A stretch of 64,000 nucleotides of DNA from assembly GCA_013146195.2 (NCBI GenBank), contig CM028378.1:85308295-85372294 (forward strand), written 5' to 3'. The stretch is from Codonopsis lanceolata (lineage: Eukaryota > Streptophyta > Magnoliopsida > Asterales > Campanulaceae). The notes under the pieces were generated by a model. It searched no databases, was not told the origin of the DNA, and saw only the letters and a list, made by a program, of their open reading frames with translations. Shown here piece after piece: positions 34,966 through 45,829 of this stretch (within the stretch, counting starts at the first letter, position 1; each line of letters opens with the position of its first letter). The translations under genes were made by a program, and so were the position numbers.

Positions 34966-37900
34966 TAGGGCCGCCAGACGCCTCGACCCACCAATTTCTC
35001 GCTATATCGCCTTCCATCATCACTCTTAATGATGGAATTTCCACCTCTATGGTAGTACCGCTTCCATGCCATATGCCGAGAATAAGGGGTAGCCCCAGCT
35101 GGTAAAAGACGATCGACGCTGCAGCCCAGCAGGGCTAGTGGCAATTTTCTCGCGCCTTCCTCAGACGCCCATTTTTCGATGATGTTCTCGAGAGTTTTGT
35201 TGGTCGCCCAACGGCATTCATTGGCTTGTGGCCGATAGGGGAGGATTTGTGTCTCTCGGATCTTGAACTCATCCACAGACGGTTCACGTCCCCTTCAAAT
35301 GAGAGCCGTTGTCGAGATGATCTCGAAAGGTACCCCGTAGCGATGGTATATGATATTGGCCTTAATGAATTCTGACACCTTTCAAAGTAGACTTTAGAAG
35401 AAGCTTCTACCCACTTTGTGAAGTAATCGACGGCTACCAAAACATATTCATGGCCATTGATCCCTTCGGTGAATTTGGCCTATGACGCCGATACCCCATG
35501 TCGGAGAAGCGGCCGTACGTGGAGTTGTATAGACGCAAGCAGGCACACGTCAAGATTGGCAAAACGTTGACATTTGTCGCAATGTCGCACTCCACCGAAT
35601 ACGCCGCCGAGCGTATCCAATAGTACCCATGTCGGATGACTTTCTTGACATATGGCCATTCATGGGGCCCACAGTACCACCATGTAGTTGATCCATAATT
35701 TGCTCCTGCTTAGCCCGATTGACACATAAGCAAGTCGAGGCCTTGATAGTGCTCTCTTATACGTGCCGCCACCACCGAAAACGAATCTGGGAGGCCCATC
35801 TTCTCGTGGAGACTCTTCCCTTTTGTCTGCCGAGGATAAAGATTTTTCTCAAGTAGATTTAAGATGTCGATACCGTGGCTCGTGGTCTTCCGTGGGTCAA
35901 TGATTTTGAAACAAGATGTCGTGAGCGACCTTCTTCCCGACTATGAATGGTTGGACTTAGTTTCAATGGAATCGGACAAGTGACGCCAGAGTGGCTGTGC
36001 ATCACCGAATGATTCCTATCTCGCGGTGTAATGGAACGAGATAGAACCAAATCGGGGCGACATTATTAACTTGGCATGATGAGTCTGCCGCAAATGCCGA
36101 GGATCCCGGGTTCTCCATCTTCCTTCGACTTGATTTATGATCGGCCGAGTCTCCAGACTTCAAGATCTTTAGCTCCCCTTTTGAGAGCTTCGAGGCCAAG
36201 CAATACAAAGCTTCATATTCCGCCGTATTATTTGAACATTCGAAGTCCAACCTTATAAATGCCGAGTATGAGAGTCGGCCAGATCGATAATAAGATTCCT
36301 ATGCCAAAGCCTCTTTTGTTCGCGTCGCGTCGCCAAAAGAACATTTGCCAACAGTGTCCCGGCCAAGGATTTCTAGGATACCTTCATCTGGGAAACCGGC
36401 TCGAACTGGCTCGACACATCTTCGGCTTTCGAGGTAGATCGGCTAAGTGGTCTCGCAATGACGCTCTCTTTCGATAGACTTGAGAGTGACATAGGTTATG
36501 TCAAACTCATTAAGAAGAAAAGACCACTTCGGCCGCCTACCGACCGACAAATGATGGCTTACCAAAGATGTATTTGATAGGGTCCATCCCGATACGAGCT
36601 TGATGGACCTTCCCCGAGATAGGTTTTGAGCCTCGAGTGGCCCGTGACTAGGCCGGTGCAGCCTTTTTTCCAATGCCGAATAATTTAGCTCGCTTCCTTG
36701 TCAGCTTCCTACTTATGAAATATATGGCGCTTTCGATGTAGGAATCTTCTTTCTCCCTCGGGCGAGCATAGCCCCTACCGAGGTGTCTGTGACGCGTTAA
36801 GTATATGAGGAGAGGTTTATGTGGTATGGGGTGGAGCTAGCACAAGGGGATTGGTAAGGTAGACTTTTATTTTCTCAAGGCTAGCTCCGGCACTTCGCGT
36901 CCCACTTGATCAAGATTATTTTTTAGGAGTTTAAAGAGGGCTCACAGTGTGGTAGTCACCGTCTGATGAAACGGCCGATGTATCGCAATCGCCTAGGAAG
37001 CCTTTGACTTTGAGGGAGTTTTTGGTCGCGGGCATCTCTAGAATGGCTTTGATCTTTGATGGCTCGATCTCGATGCCTTGCTCAGTTACTAGAAATCCCA
37101 GACTTGCCTCTAGTAACCCCGAATGTGCATTTGGTGGGGTTAAGCTTCATCCGGTGCTTTTCGAGTCTTTCAAGAACTTCGAGATCTTTAATATGATCAC
37201 CATAGGCGCCGCTGAATGCACGATCATATCATTGACATAGACCTCCATCTCTCTGCGGATCATGTCATGGAAGAGGGTGGTAGCCCCTCCGTAAGTGGCT
37301 CCAAAGATTCTTTAGTCCGAATGGCATGACGCGTTAAGTGTAAGTCCCCTGTGAGTAGTGAATGAGGTCTTCTTCTTGGTCTTCTGCCGCCATTTTGATT
37401 TGGTTGTAGCCCAAAGATGCCGCCGATTTAAGGATCTGACTTTGTGAGTTGCGCGGCATCTACCACAATATCAATGTTGGGCAAGGGGGAAGTCATCTGG
37501 GCGACGCCTGTTGAGGTCGCGAAGTCTATTCCCGACTTTCCCTGGGCTTGGGAACGGTCACTATAATGGATGAAATCGGGTATTCAACTACCCGAATGAA
37601 GTTGACGCCACAAATGCTTTCATGATTTCTTCTTTGACTTGTAGTGACCATTCTCGCTTGACGCGAGCTTTTTTTGATCGGGCGAAAGCATCAGGGTATG
37701 TGGGAATCCGTGCTCGACTATAGCCGATCTAGGCCGGGCATATCTTCGCAGGACCGAGCAAAGATGTTTACGAATTCTTTGAGGAGATCAATGAGTGCCT
37801 TTCTTTACGGACCTTGGAGGTAACTCCCGATTCTCGATTTCTTTGATTTCATTGTCCAACCCCAAAGTTGATAGTGGTCAGTCTTCAAGATTTGCCGATG

Positions 37901-38066
37901 AATGGTTCTTCTGGTACTCGATTGACTTTGCAAGCTCAAGCAGATAATTTTTATCTTTTGGGTCCATTTTATTAAATGACTCATTATCATAATTATTATT
38001 TAATGCATCTTTTAAATTAGGTGCAACTAAGGAATAAGCAAAGACATTCATATTATTATTAAAAGC
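34966..38066 (-). pseudogene. Ogre/Tat RT - RNase H - second RNase H - integrase
   Basis: Reading leftward from the LINE: NMNVFAYSLVAPNLKDALN; an RT whose catalytic box reads EVYVNDMIVHS (near 37230) in place of YVDD, an Asp to Asn change fatal to RT; RNase H pieces (KWSFLLNEFDITYVTLKS, 36443-36673); the second RNase H (LDFECSNNTAEYEALY, 36002-36250); and integrase (LVAVDYFTKWVEAS near 35430, YRPQANE and AGATPYS near 35100-35220, VEIPSLRVMMEGDI at the gap). Frameshifts are dense throughout. The two RNase H regions support Tat/Ogre. This pol could not work even if the frameshifts were read errors. Confidence 0.8.
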
Positions 38067-38073
38067 ACATTGT

Positions 38074-38405
38074 ACAGGGGTTATTATTATTATTTATTTA
38101 TTTTTTTTTATTTTTTTTTTAGGAGAAGCAGGCGGCAGGCGGCACTGCGGTTATTAATAAATAAAAGAATACAAACAGAGGGGGACAACCGCCAACAAAT
38201 AGGCCACAAGCCCGACCTCGAGAAAAAAATACAAAAGAAACATACAAAGAAACCTAAACTCCTAAACTATATATACCAGCAGCATCAAAGGCCATCGCCT
38301 TTTTAACAGAGACAGGCAAACCAGAATAAACCGTGTAAACATGCTGACTACCATGATCATGTGCCATAGCTGCAAGACGATCCGCAGGTGCAGAGGCTTA
38401 TTATT
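38074..38405 (-). mobile_element. 5'-truncated LINE (L1-type) insertion
   Basis: The minus strand reads the end of a LINE ORF2 RNase H tail (ADRLAAMAHDHGSQHVYTVY to ..AGIYSLGV, then stop). A short 3' UTR with TGTGGCCTATTTGTTGGCGG and an A-rich/AATAAT tail (the T-rich run at 38081-38122 on plus) follows. It is flanked by a 7-bp target duplication, ACATTGT, at 38067-38073 and 38406-38412. Length 332 bp. Removing it rejoins the Ogre protease region to its RT lead, although a one-base frame mismatch remains. Confidence 0.75.
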
Positions 38406-39750
38406 ACATTGTTGAGGACCTGGGGTTTGAGATCCTCAATTATAGGTAGCGGATTGGTAGATGACCAATCTGTAAAGCTAGGAAAAGGATCGGGGATAGT
38501 GTATCCGAAACGGTCCATCAAGTCTGCGGGTGTCAGGAACGGACCAGTAGTGGTGTACCAATTCTGCAGAGGCTTATTAGAAATAGACTCAAACTCATCA
38601 GAGAGCCTTTCATAATCAGTGCCTCCGTCTATCATACCCAGAAAGCTGTCTCCTAGACCATCATCATCTAGCAGGGCCAAAGCATAATCATCTTGGTCTA
38701 TAGACCAAGCATTTTCAATGGTGACAGTCTTATAAGTGGTGCTACGGGGTTCCATGGTAACCTGTTCCATATCATCTGAGAGAATACTGACATCATCAAA
38801 AACTTCCCAACCAGGGCATCTTTTCCCATTCCGACCTATCCAGGGTTCAAGAAACATAAGATAAGCTTCAGTTTCCCCCTTGCGTACAAAATAACCATTT
38901 AAGGTTCTTCTATAGGGCTGGAAAGGGGGATATTCATAAGGAAGCTTTTTCATTTCTGCCTTCCTTTTCTTACGTTTCAGTTTCATGACCGCGGCTACTT
39001 CAGCTGGAGTAGGCGTGTATCCTAGACCGAAAGGAGGGATACATTTCTTAAGTTCATCTTGGACTAAATTAACTAGCCCTTGCTGATTTCTGCCGAGACC
39101 TAAACCAGGCATATAATTCATTTTCCGGAACATGTTTAAAGGGACCATGTTTCCTAGGGAAGTAACTTTCTTTCCAATGATGTCAGTTTCTCGGCCATAT
39201 TCAATGGCGTTGATCACAGCTTGGGGGATAACCTCGAAACCACTGAGAAAGATACCTGTGTCTTCATGCTCTATCTCGAGGATTGGGATATTCTCACTTT
39301 CCTTATTCTCCACGATCTTGTCGGCCAGAATAATTACTATGTGGTTATTGTGGATAAATTTGACACGCTGGTGTAATGAAGAGGCTACCCCCTTTACCCC
39401 ATGAATCCAAGGGTGTCCTAATAATAGGTTAAACGTGGCTGGTATGTCAAGGACTTGGAGCTCAACTGGCATGTTTAAGGGCCCAACAGTTAATATTAAA
39501 GTGACCACCCCCAAGACACATCGACTGGTGTTGTCGTATGCCTTAACTGTCTGCGAGGAAGGAGCGAGTTCTGATATCTTTATCCCCAGCTTGGCTAGTG
39601 TCCTGGCGGGACATACATTCAGTGAAGACCCATTATCTATCAAAACTCGGGAACAACCGTTTCTCCAAAATTCCCACAGTGATGTGAAGAGCATCAATGT
39701 GGTTAGTTCCTTCCCTTGGCAGGTCTAGATCGGTAAACATTATTACGTTC
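38406..39750 (-). pseudogene. Ogre/Tat aspartic protease with G-patch
   Basis: The protease active site reads VLIDNGSSLNVCPARTLAKL; N replaces the more usual S/D after Asp, as is common in Tat elements. The C-terminal part reads LQVLDIPATFNLLLGHPWIH. About 150 residues later a glycine-rich G-patch reads MNYMPGLGLGRNQQGL and then PPFGLGYTPT. An acidic segment follows, up to DLKPQVLNNV, where the LINE starts. The open frame is about 430 codons, remarkably intact beside the broken pol. A frameshift near 39670-39690 separates it from its lead LPREGTNHIDALHITV. The G-patch is an RNA-interaction motif seen in betaretroviruses and Ogre. Confidence 0.85.
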
Positions 39751-39872
39751 CCGAAATGGATGTTCCCGATCATCTGAGTGAGCTCATTGGGGGAGGTTTC
39801 AATAGGAACGACTGCCTGGCTTAGGGACTTAGCCAGTGTATCACGGTGGGTCTTGGAAGCACACAGTAAGCC

Positions 39873-42050
39873 CTAGATGGAAATGTTGTCTTGAGTCTTC
39901 TTCATCTGAGCTAATAAGGAATCTTCCATCGTTTTAGCCCCAGTATCTGTTACTTGATCTTTTCCAGGGTGGTCACCTCTTTCAGGGTTTGGCTGGTAGG
40001 CTCGGCCAGATCGGGTAAGGTGGCTAACATCTCCACCTACCCAAGTGGCTTTTTCAATGTTAATGGCTTTTTGGCTACCAAGGATGGTGTCCCAAGAGAG
40101 CATATTACAGCTAAGCTCTTTTATGGATAAGGGTGGAGGAATAGGAATGAGGATATATGGAAGTGGGTGTTTATTTATTTCAAACTTGGGCACAAAGGGG
40201 TTTTCATCAATCTCAATCATATTGATTTGAGGTAGAGGGTTATTGACTACATTTGGTCTGGGTGGAGGTTTTTCAATAACCTTATCATCTATTAGGTCCT
40301 GGATAGCATTTTTGAGGGTGTAACATTTGTCGGTGAGGTGACCACTGGAGCGATGATATTCACAGTACTGGGCATGGTTCCAAGTCTTGGGCAGGGGGTC
40401 AGGTGGCTTATAATTTTCCAGCAGCTTCAATACTCCTTGTGCCATTAGCCCCTGCAGTATCACAGACTAGGGAGCTTGCAGTTCTTCAAAATCTTGAAGC
40501 TTACCATTTCGATTTAAAATTTCTCGGGGGCCATTATTTGCTCCCACTGTATTGACAGCTGTCCGACCCATAATACCATGGAGCGAGCTATAATTTTGGG
40601 TAGAAAATGGGGTTAAGGCATTCCCTACCATATTGACGATGCGGTTGTCTTTCCTTTGGAGTAACGGAAAGAACTAGGAGACGTATTGGTTTTTAGTTGG
40701 CCAGTCCGTATATCATCATCAATACGGGCTCTTATCTCCACTATTTCTTTGAAATTGGTATAGGGGAGTTACCGCATATGTTCCAGGTAAATGGGTTGGA
40801 GGTTTTTTTATAAACATCCGGCATGACTCGCCGGATCAGTGCATCAAAGGTGCGTGCCCGACTTTCTTTTCCACGCAAACTTCGGCGTAGGTTTCTTTTT
40901 CCCGTTGGGTGCACGATTCAAGGTCCCTCCTGTTTTCAGGACTGGTATTATCTTTGTATCTTTCAAGGAAACCTTCGGCTATCTGGTCCCAGGTATTCAT
41001 GGTACTGCTATCAGACAGCCTCAACCATTGTTTGGCGGCTCCTACCAGGGTGAGGTGAAAATTGGAAGCCATAGCTTCAAAGATAGCTCCCCGTGACTGC
41101 ATGCCGGTGGAATAAGATCTCAAATGGGATATAGGGCATCCATTCCCGTCAAACTTTTATATGTCGGGCATTTTGAACTTTGAGGGAAGTATTGCTAAGG
41201 GTTGCAATGTTAGGGCCCGCGTAGAAAATTCCCCTATATTGAGGAGCTTAAGCATCATGGCCTTCATATTTTCCATGTCGGCCTCCATTTTGGTGGTTGG
41301 GGGATTCGGTCTTTGGTATATACTGGCTGGATTTGGGAAAGCTGGGTTATTTTCTGGTTGAAGGTAGGGATTTTGGGCTGATGGGTTTTGGGTAGTGTAT
41401 GGATTCTAGGTTAATGGAACTTGGGCATTATAAGGCATCTGGGTTGGATATGGGTATTGGGTTGGATAAAAGTCTTGGGTTGGTGGATTTTGGCTTGGTG
41501 GGTTTTGGGTAGTATATGGATTCTGGATTAGTGGGTTTTGGGTAGTGTATGGATTCTGGATTGGTGGGTTATTGGTAGCTTCAGTCGGGCGACCAGGATC
41601 ATTAGGAGGTAAATATGTGGTAACTTGGCCTGGTGGGTTAAAGCTTTTTGGGTCCATGTGTGGGCTATTTAGGAGTAGGTTAGTCATAGGAAAAAGAAGG
41701 TCATTTGGGTTCTGGGTATTTGGGGGAATATATGGTGGATAAGGCGGATAAGGGTATATATTTGGGTAATAGGGACTTGGTGGAGGATTGGGATTTGGGA
41801 TAGTGGTAGTATTTAGTGGGTTAGTGTTTGGTTGAGGAGTGGGGTTAGGAAGCACCTGGGATGTGGATGCTTCTTGGGGAATAGTATGGGAAGAATTCAC
41901 CTCACCACTGGATTTTAGACTCTGTACCAGACTAGCCATCTGACTCATCGCTGTGCCCAACCTTTTGTCAAACCATTCCTGCATAGCCGGAGGTGGAACA
42001 TACCCTGGAGCCCACGAACTGTACCCATGGTGTTCACTTTCTTACGCCAT
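39873..42050 (-). pseudogene. Ogre/Tat gag
   Basis: ATG at 42050 is followed at codon 3 by TAA, then ESEHHGYSSWAPGYVPPPAM and MQEWFDKRLGTAMSQMASL. A Pro/Asn/Tyr/Thr/Gln-rich tail holds imperfect repeats of NPYTTQNP (41406-41984). The gag core (FEAMASNFHLTLVGAAKQWL, WDQIAEGFLERY) lies at 40836-41123 after frameshifts. The C-terminal half (39873-40463) has the Ogre-type YCEYHRSSGHLTDKCYTLK finger. It forms the particle and packages RNA. The early stop and frameshifts break it. Confidence 0.8.
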
Positions 42051-43412
42051 CTTGCTCGGATACCTCTTGAGGCGATTACGCCTGTCGATCTGGCGATACC
42101 CTCTTATCGATTTACGCTATCTTCCCGAACCAACCGGCCAGTACTATCTCTGCCTTTCCAAATTCGGGCCAGGTCTCTGAGGAAAATGGGGTTTGGTAGG
42201 TATCGGAAAATTTGGAGGCTTTGGGCTTGGAGAGCGTGCCTTTTTATTAATATTTTATTATTAATTTATTTTCATGTTCCCTACAATTGACCTGGATAAG
42301 CACACCTTTATTTTGGCAGTCTCGGGACTTTTCTGGAGCAGTGGATTCTTTTTTCGAGTATAGGACCAACGTATTCCACACGCCTTTCGACTCCCAATTT
42401 GGTCGAGGCGAAGGGCATATACTCTTTCCAAGATCCACCATCCGAAATGGTCTAGGTCGAGCATCTGAGAATTATAAATCAGCCTCTGTTTATTATTTAT
42501 TGTATTTTTTTTGTGCGCAATTATTATATTTATATTTTTTTATTATTTTTTTTTGAACTTGCGCAATTTTTTTTTGACATATATATATTTTTTTTTTATT
42601 TGATTTTTTTTACAGGGGCTGGCCCACAACTCAAAGATGCAAAAACCGGTCGGTCTGTGAAATGTCCTGAAAAACTATATGCATTCTAATGTTGGCTTAT
42701 GCAGGGGGTAGGCTGGCCATGGTGTAGGGTAACAGTTCAGAATATATTTACATGCGTGCACGTGTTTGCGGTATCTAGAAAGCAGTAAAATCTTTATTTA
42801 TTTTACAGATATAGAAAAGTAAAGCAAATATGGCCTGTCTTGCTGTTATATGTGGATTTTCTCGGCTTTTTATTTTTGAGCGCAAGCAAGCAAGCACACC
42901 CTTTTAAGAAATAGAAAGAAAAGCGGGGAAACTATCTATCCCTATTAATTACAAATTTTGGTCCTATGTCCCCAAAATAAAATGACATAATGAATGCAAA
43001 TATGTACAAATATACAGAATAAAGTGAAGAAAGAAAATGAACTGGAATAAATAAAAAAATATAGAGCCGGAAAAAAGTAAAGCCCCAGCTCTTTTGTTGT
43101 GCTGCCCGGAATTTATTGTAATATAGATATAATATATATATTATACTTTTTTTTTTGATTTTTCGAATTTTTTTTTATATATCTTTATTTTTTATTTTTT
43201 TTATACTCTTAAACATATCCGTAACAGGTATCGGAACGAGACTGCTGCCAGATGGAGGATCATATCCACAAATATAGCCACGGCCGTAATGGAAACACTT
43301 TATTGAAATGCGTAAATTAATATAACGAGCATACTGCAGCCAGAAACAAAGAAAAACAAAAAAATGTTTTATTTTATGAGTCCAGCCCTCCATTTTATTT
43401 AAAATAAAACAA
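42051..43412. other. Ogre leader between PBS and gag
   Basis: Long AT-rich untranslated leader with T-runs (42500-42610, 43145-43205), as expected for Ogre, which has unusually long leaders. Ogre elements may carry an extra ORF1 here, but none is recognisable. Confidence 0.5.
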
Positions 43413-43431
43413 CTCCCCAGCAAAGTCGCCA
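43413..43431 (-). promoter_or_regulatory. primer binding site, Ogre type
   Basis: Minus-strand TGGCGACTTTGCTGGGGAG lies one base inside the 5' LTR end (CTCACA). Ogre elements use a TGGCGACTCTGCTGGGGA-like site described as matching a tRNA-Arg. Confidence 0.8.
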
Positions 43432-43432
43432 C

Positions 43433-45235
43433 TGTGAGGTTCGGTGTGCCCCGCGCCGCCGCCCTTGTTTAGGGGTGCGGCGTGCGTGCGGATGCGGGAC
43501 ACCACTCTCGTTCCACCCTCCCTTGTTTAGGGGAAGAGCGAAATCAAAGTGCGAGAGGAGTGCTGTCTATATTAGCACGTTGGAATGTGCCTCGGTTGCC
43601 CTGAGTGGATTTTGTATCCAAAATGGGAACTAATGGTTTTCCATGTCAAGTTATCCCTTATTTCGGGGATAACAGGATATGGGAATGCATTACCCTTCCA
43701 TTCCCATTCTCCCCTGTTTTTTCTTTAGGGGAAAATAGAGAAGTGCAAGAAAGGATATTGCGACGCCCCCACTATGGATTTATTAAAAATAACCTTATGG
43801 CCCATTCAGATCACTATGGGAGCTATGAGTTTCCCGCATCAAGTTATCCCTTGTTTAGGGGATACCAGGATATGGGAATGCATCACCCCTCCATTCCCGT
43901 ATCTCCCTTTTTTAGGGGAGAACGGGAAAGTGCAAAGAGAGAATGTTGCGAGGCCCCACTGGATCTGAAAGTTTTAGAGTCGCCACCTTTATTTTAAGGC
44001 AAAAATAAAGGAAAACCGAAAAAAAGAAAACCGAGATTTTAGAAAGCGGGTTCGGGGGCTAAGTTACGAGTTGGGAAGGTGCTAGGCACCCAACTCGCCC
44101 TTTCGGTCTCAAAACGTTTTTGGCTGAAGTATGCTCATTGTTATATTTATCTAGCAAATAAATAAGGTCTTATTTTGACAAGGGAAATTTAAACAGATAC
44201 ATTCGTGGCTACATTATTTACGGACTCGCAGCCGTCTCCTTCCAATAATTACAAACACATTTAAGAATATTTGGCCATTATAACGGCTCTTTTACATAAT
44301 TTTTCCTAATATAATCCGGGCAGCACAACGGCTTATATTGGCTACATTGCGCCGGATTTAAATAACAATTTTTGAAAAATAAATAAAAGACGGAAAATAC
44401 AAATAAAATAAAATACGCTCTTAAAGGTATTACCTTTTAGAGCGGCGGTGTCTCGCTCGTCGCCGGGGAGAGGGAGTCTTTTTGTTTTAAATTGAACTGG
44501 GCAGGATGACTGCTTGATTTTTGAAGTTTTGAGGTTTGGGCTTATCAACTCGGGCAGAGTGACAGCTTTATTTGGGTAGGTTTTGGCCTTTTTGGTTTGG
44601 TGGAACCTAGACTTAGTTTTTGACTTTTTTAGCTCGTTATTCGGGCAGAGTAACGGCTTATTTTGGGATTTTTGGACTGGGGAAGTGAGGTGGATACCTA
44701 ACAACTAGGCTAGGGATCACTTATAACCTATAGGTTTTTGATTTGGCAGAGTTTGGACGGGGTTTGGAGATTATAGGGGCTTCCACTCACCTATCTCGCA
44801 CCTCTCGTTCTAAGCTATCGAAGAAAACGAAGCAGAGCTTCGCTGCGATCTAAAAATCGCGGAGGAATTACGCTCAGAAATGAGAAGGCCGGGACCCTCT
44901 ATTTATACTGAGGGCTGAGGACGCGGCTGGCATTTCTTGATTTCTTTCCCGTGCATTGGCAGATTGTACTCTGTGCTTCAAAACTTGTACATTTTCAATG
45001 TGAGAGCAGCGCACAGTAGAAGGGCTGGTGCGGCCAATGCACCCCTTGGTGCGGCACCAGCATGCCTTGGAAGTTTCAAAATTTGCAACTTTACCCCCCT
45101 GCAGTTCACTGTTTCGCGCATCCTGCTATTCCTTTCGCATTTTTGACTCCTGCAACTTGACATTTGTTAAGTTTTAACAGTTCTTGATATTTTATGTCAG
45201 TCACATACCAGGGATACGAAATTGGGGTGTCTACA
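43433..45235 (-). repeat. 5' LTR of the Ogre element
   Basis: The plus strand runs TGTGAGGTTC to GGGGTGTCTACA; on the element strand it is TGTAGACACCCC...CTCACA, 1803 bp. Internal GAAGGTGCTAGGCACCC (near 44077) matches text typical of Ogre LTRs. The U5-side third holds a series of stem-loops (43450-43930). Confidence 0.85.
43450..43930. repeat. cluster of about six stem-loops with a shared core
   Basis: Each has CCC, a loop of about 7 bases often TTGTTTA, then GGGG, flanked by arms that pair. Examples: GTTATCCC/GGGATAAC at 43650-43673; TTATCCC/GGGGATA at 43844-43864; CTCCC/GGGAG inside CCCGT/ACGGG at about 43896-43930; CGCCG/CGGCG at about 43456-43482; CTCCC/GGGGAAGAG inside ACTCTCG/CGAGAG at about 43504-43558; TCTCCCC/GGGGAAAATAGAGA near 43709-43741. 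Confidence 0.8.
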
Positions 45236-45829
45236 CCAAGGCCTTGCAACCACAAGGTCCCCATAAATACGGTTATCGTGAACGGCAACATGTAGACGTG
45301 GGAATCAGAAGCGGTTTGACTGCCTACCTTGCGAACGCAAGGTAAAAGACACCTTGCGACCGCAAGGTACCTTTATATAAGGATGTGCCGGGTTTCTTCA
45401 CAGATCACCAGAAAATTCACCCTCCTTCTTCAAGCAACATCAGCAGCTCCTCCATCATTCCAATTTCAGGCGTGATTCTTCAAGAACTCCTTCCAAATTC
45501 CGGCCCGATCTTCAAGGTACCCACCTCTTCAACTTCCCTACCTCCACTCATTCTCCATTACACCCCATTAAAGTTTGAAGAAAGGTGAAGACTCCATTTT
45601 TGCCGGCAAAGAAGCTCGAACTCCGGCAACTCTCCACCTTAAAGTTGCAAACCTCAAGTAACTCTAACCCCTCTTCCATTTTTTCCTTACGTACAATAAT
45701 ATTTGAATTTTAGGGTGTTAGAAAATTTACGTAGAGATATATTTTTGCATGCTTTAGGAAATAGTTAAATTTTTAATTTTACATTAGAATAATATTTTTA
45801 ATTGTTAAATTTTACATTGTGCTCAAACA
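45236..45829 (+). promoter_or_regulatory. promoter-like leader with palindrome triplet
   Basis: Palindromes: a decayed one at 45242-45257 (CCTTG..CAAGG); 45325-45344 with 9-bp arms TACCTTGCG and CGCAAGGTA; 45351-45368 with ACCTTGCG and CGCAAGGT. A TATA box, TATATAA, follows at 45374-45380, and a pyrimidine-rich leader runs to the ORF start. The same palindromes occur before the TATA box in the element's 3' LTR, but the sequence between them is unrelated. Confidence 0.6.

Larger units (their letters stand above)
34966..45235 (-). mobile_element. Ogre/Tat Ty3/gypsy retrotransposon, 3' end lost in gap
   Basis: Minus strand: 5' LTR (43433-45235, starting TGTAGACACCCC), a PBS of the TGGCGACT type used by Ogre, leader, proline-rich gag, protease with a G-patch, then RT, RNase H, a second RNase H and integrase. 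G-patch next to protease and the second RNase H are hallmarks of Ogre/Tat. A LINE interrupts the protease-RT junction. Gag and protease are fairly open while pol is badly broken. The right end abuts sequence upstream of the Athila-like ORF, apparently inside that element. The left end is lost in the gap. Confidence 0.85.

Noticed and set aside
43465..43475. TTTAGGG strings as interstitial telomere repeat
   Set aside because: Single units in hairpin loops, not in tandem. They are noted as part of the stem-loop finding.
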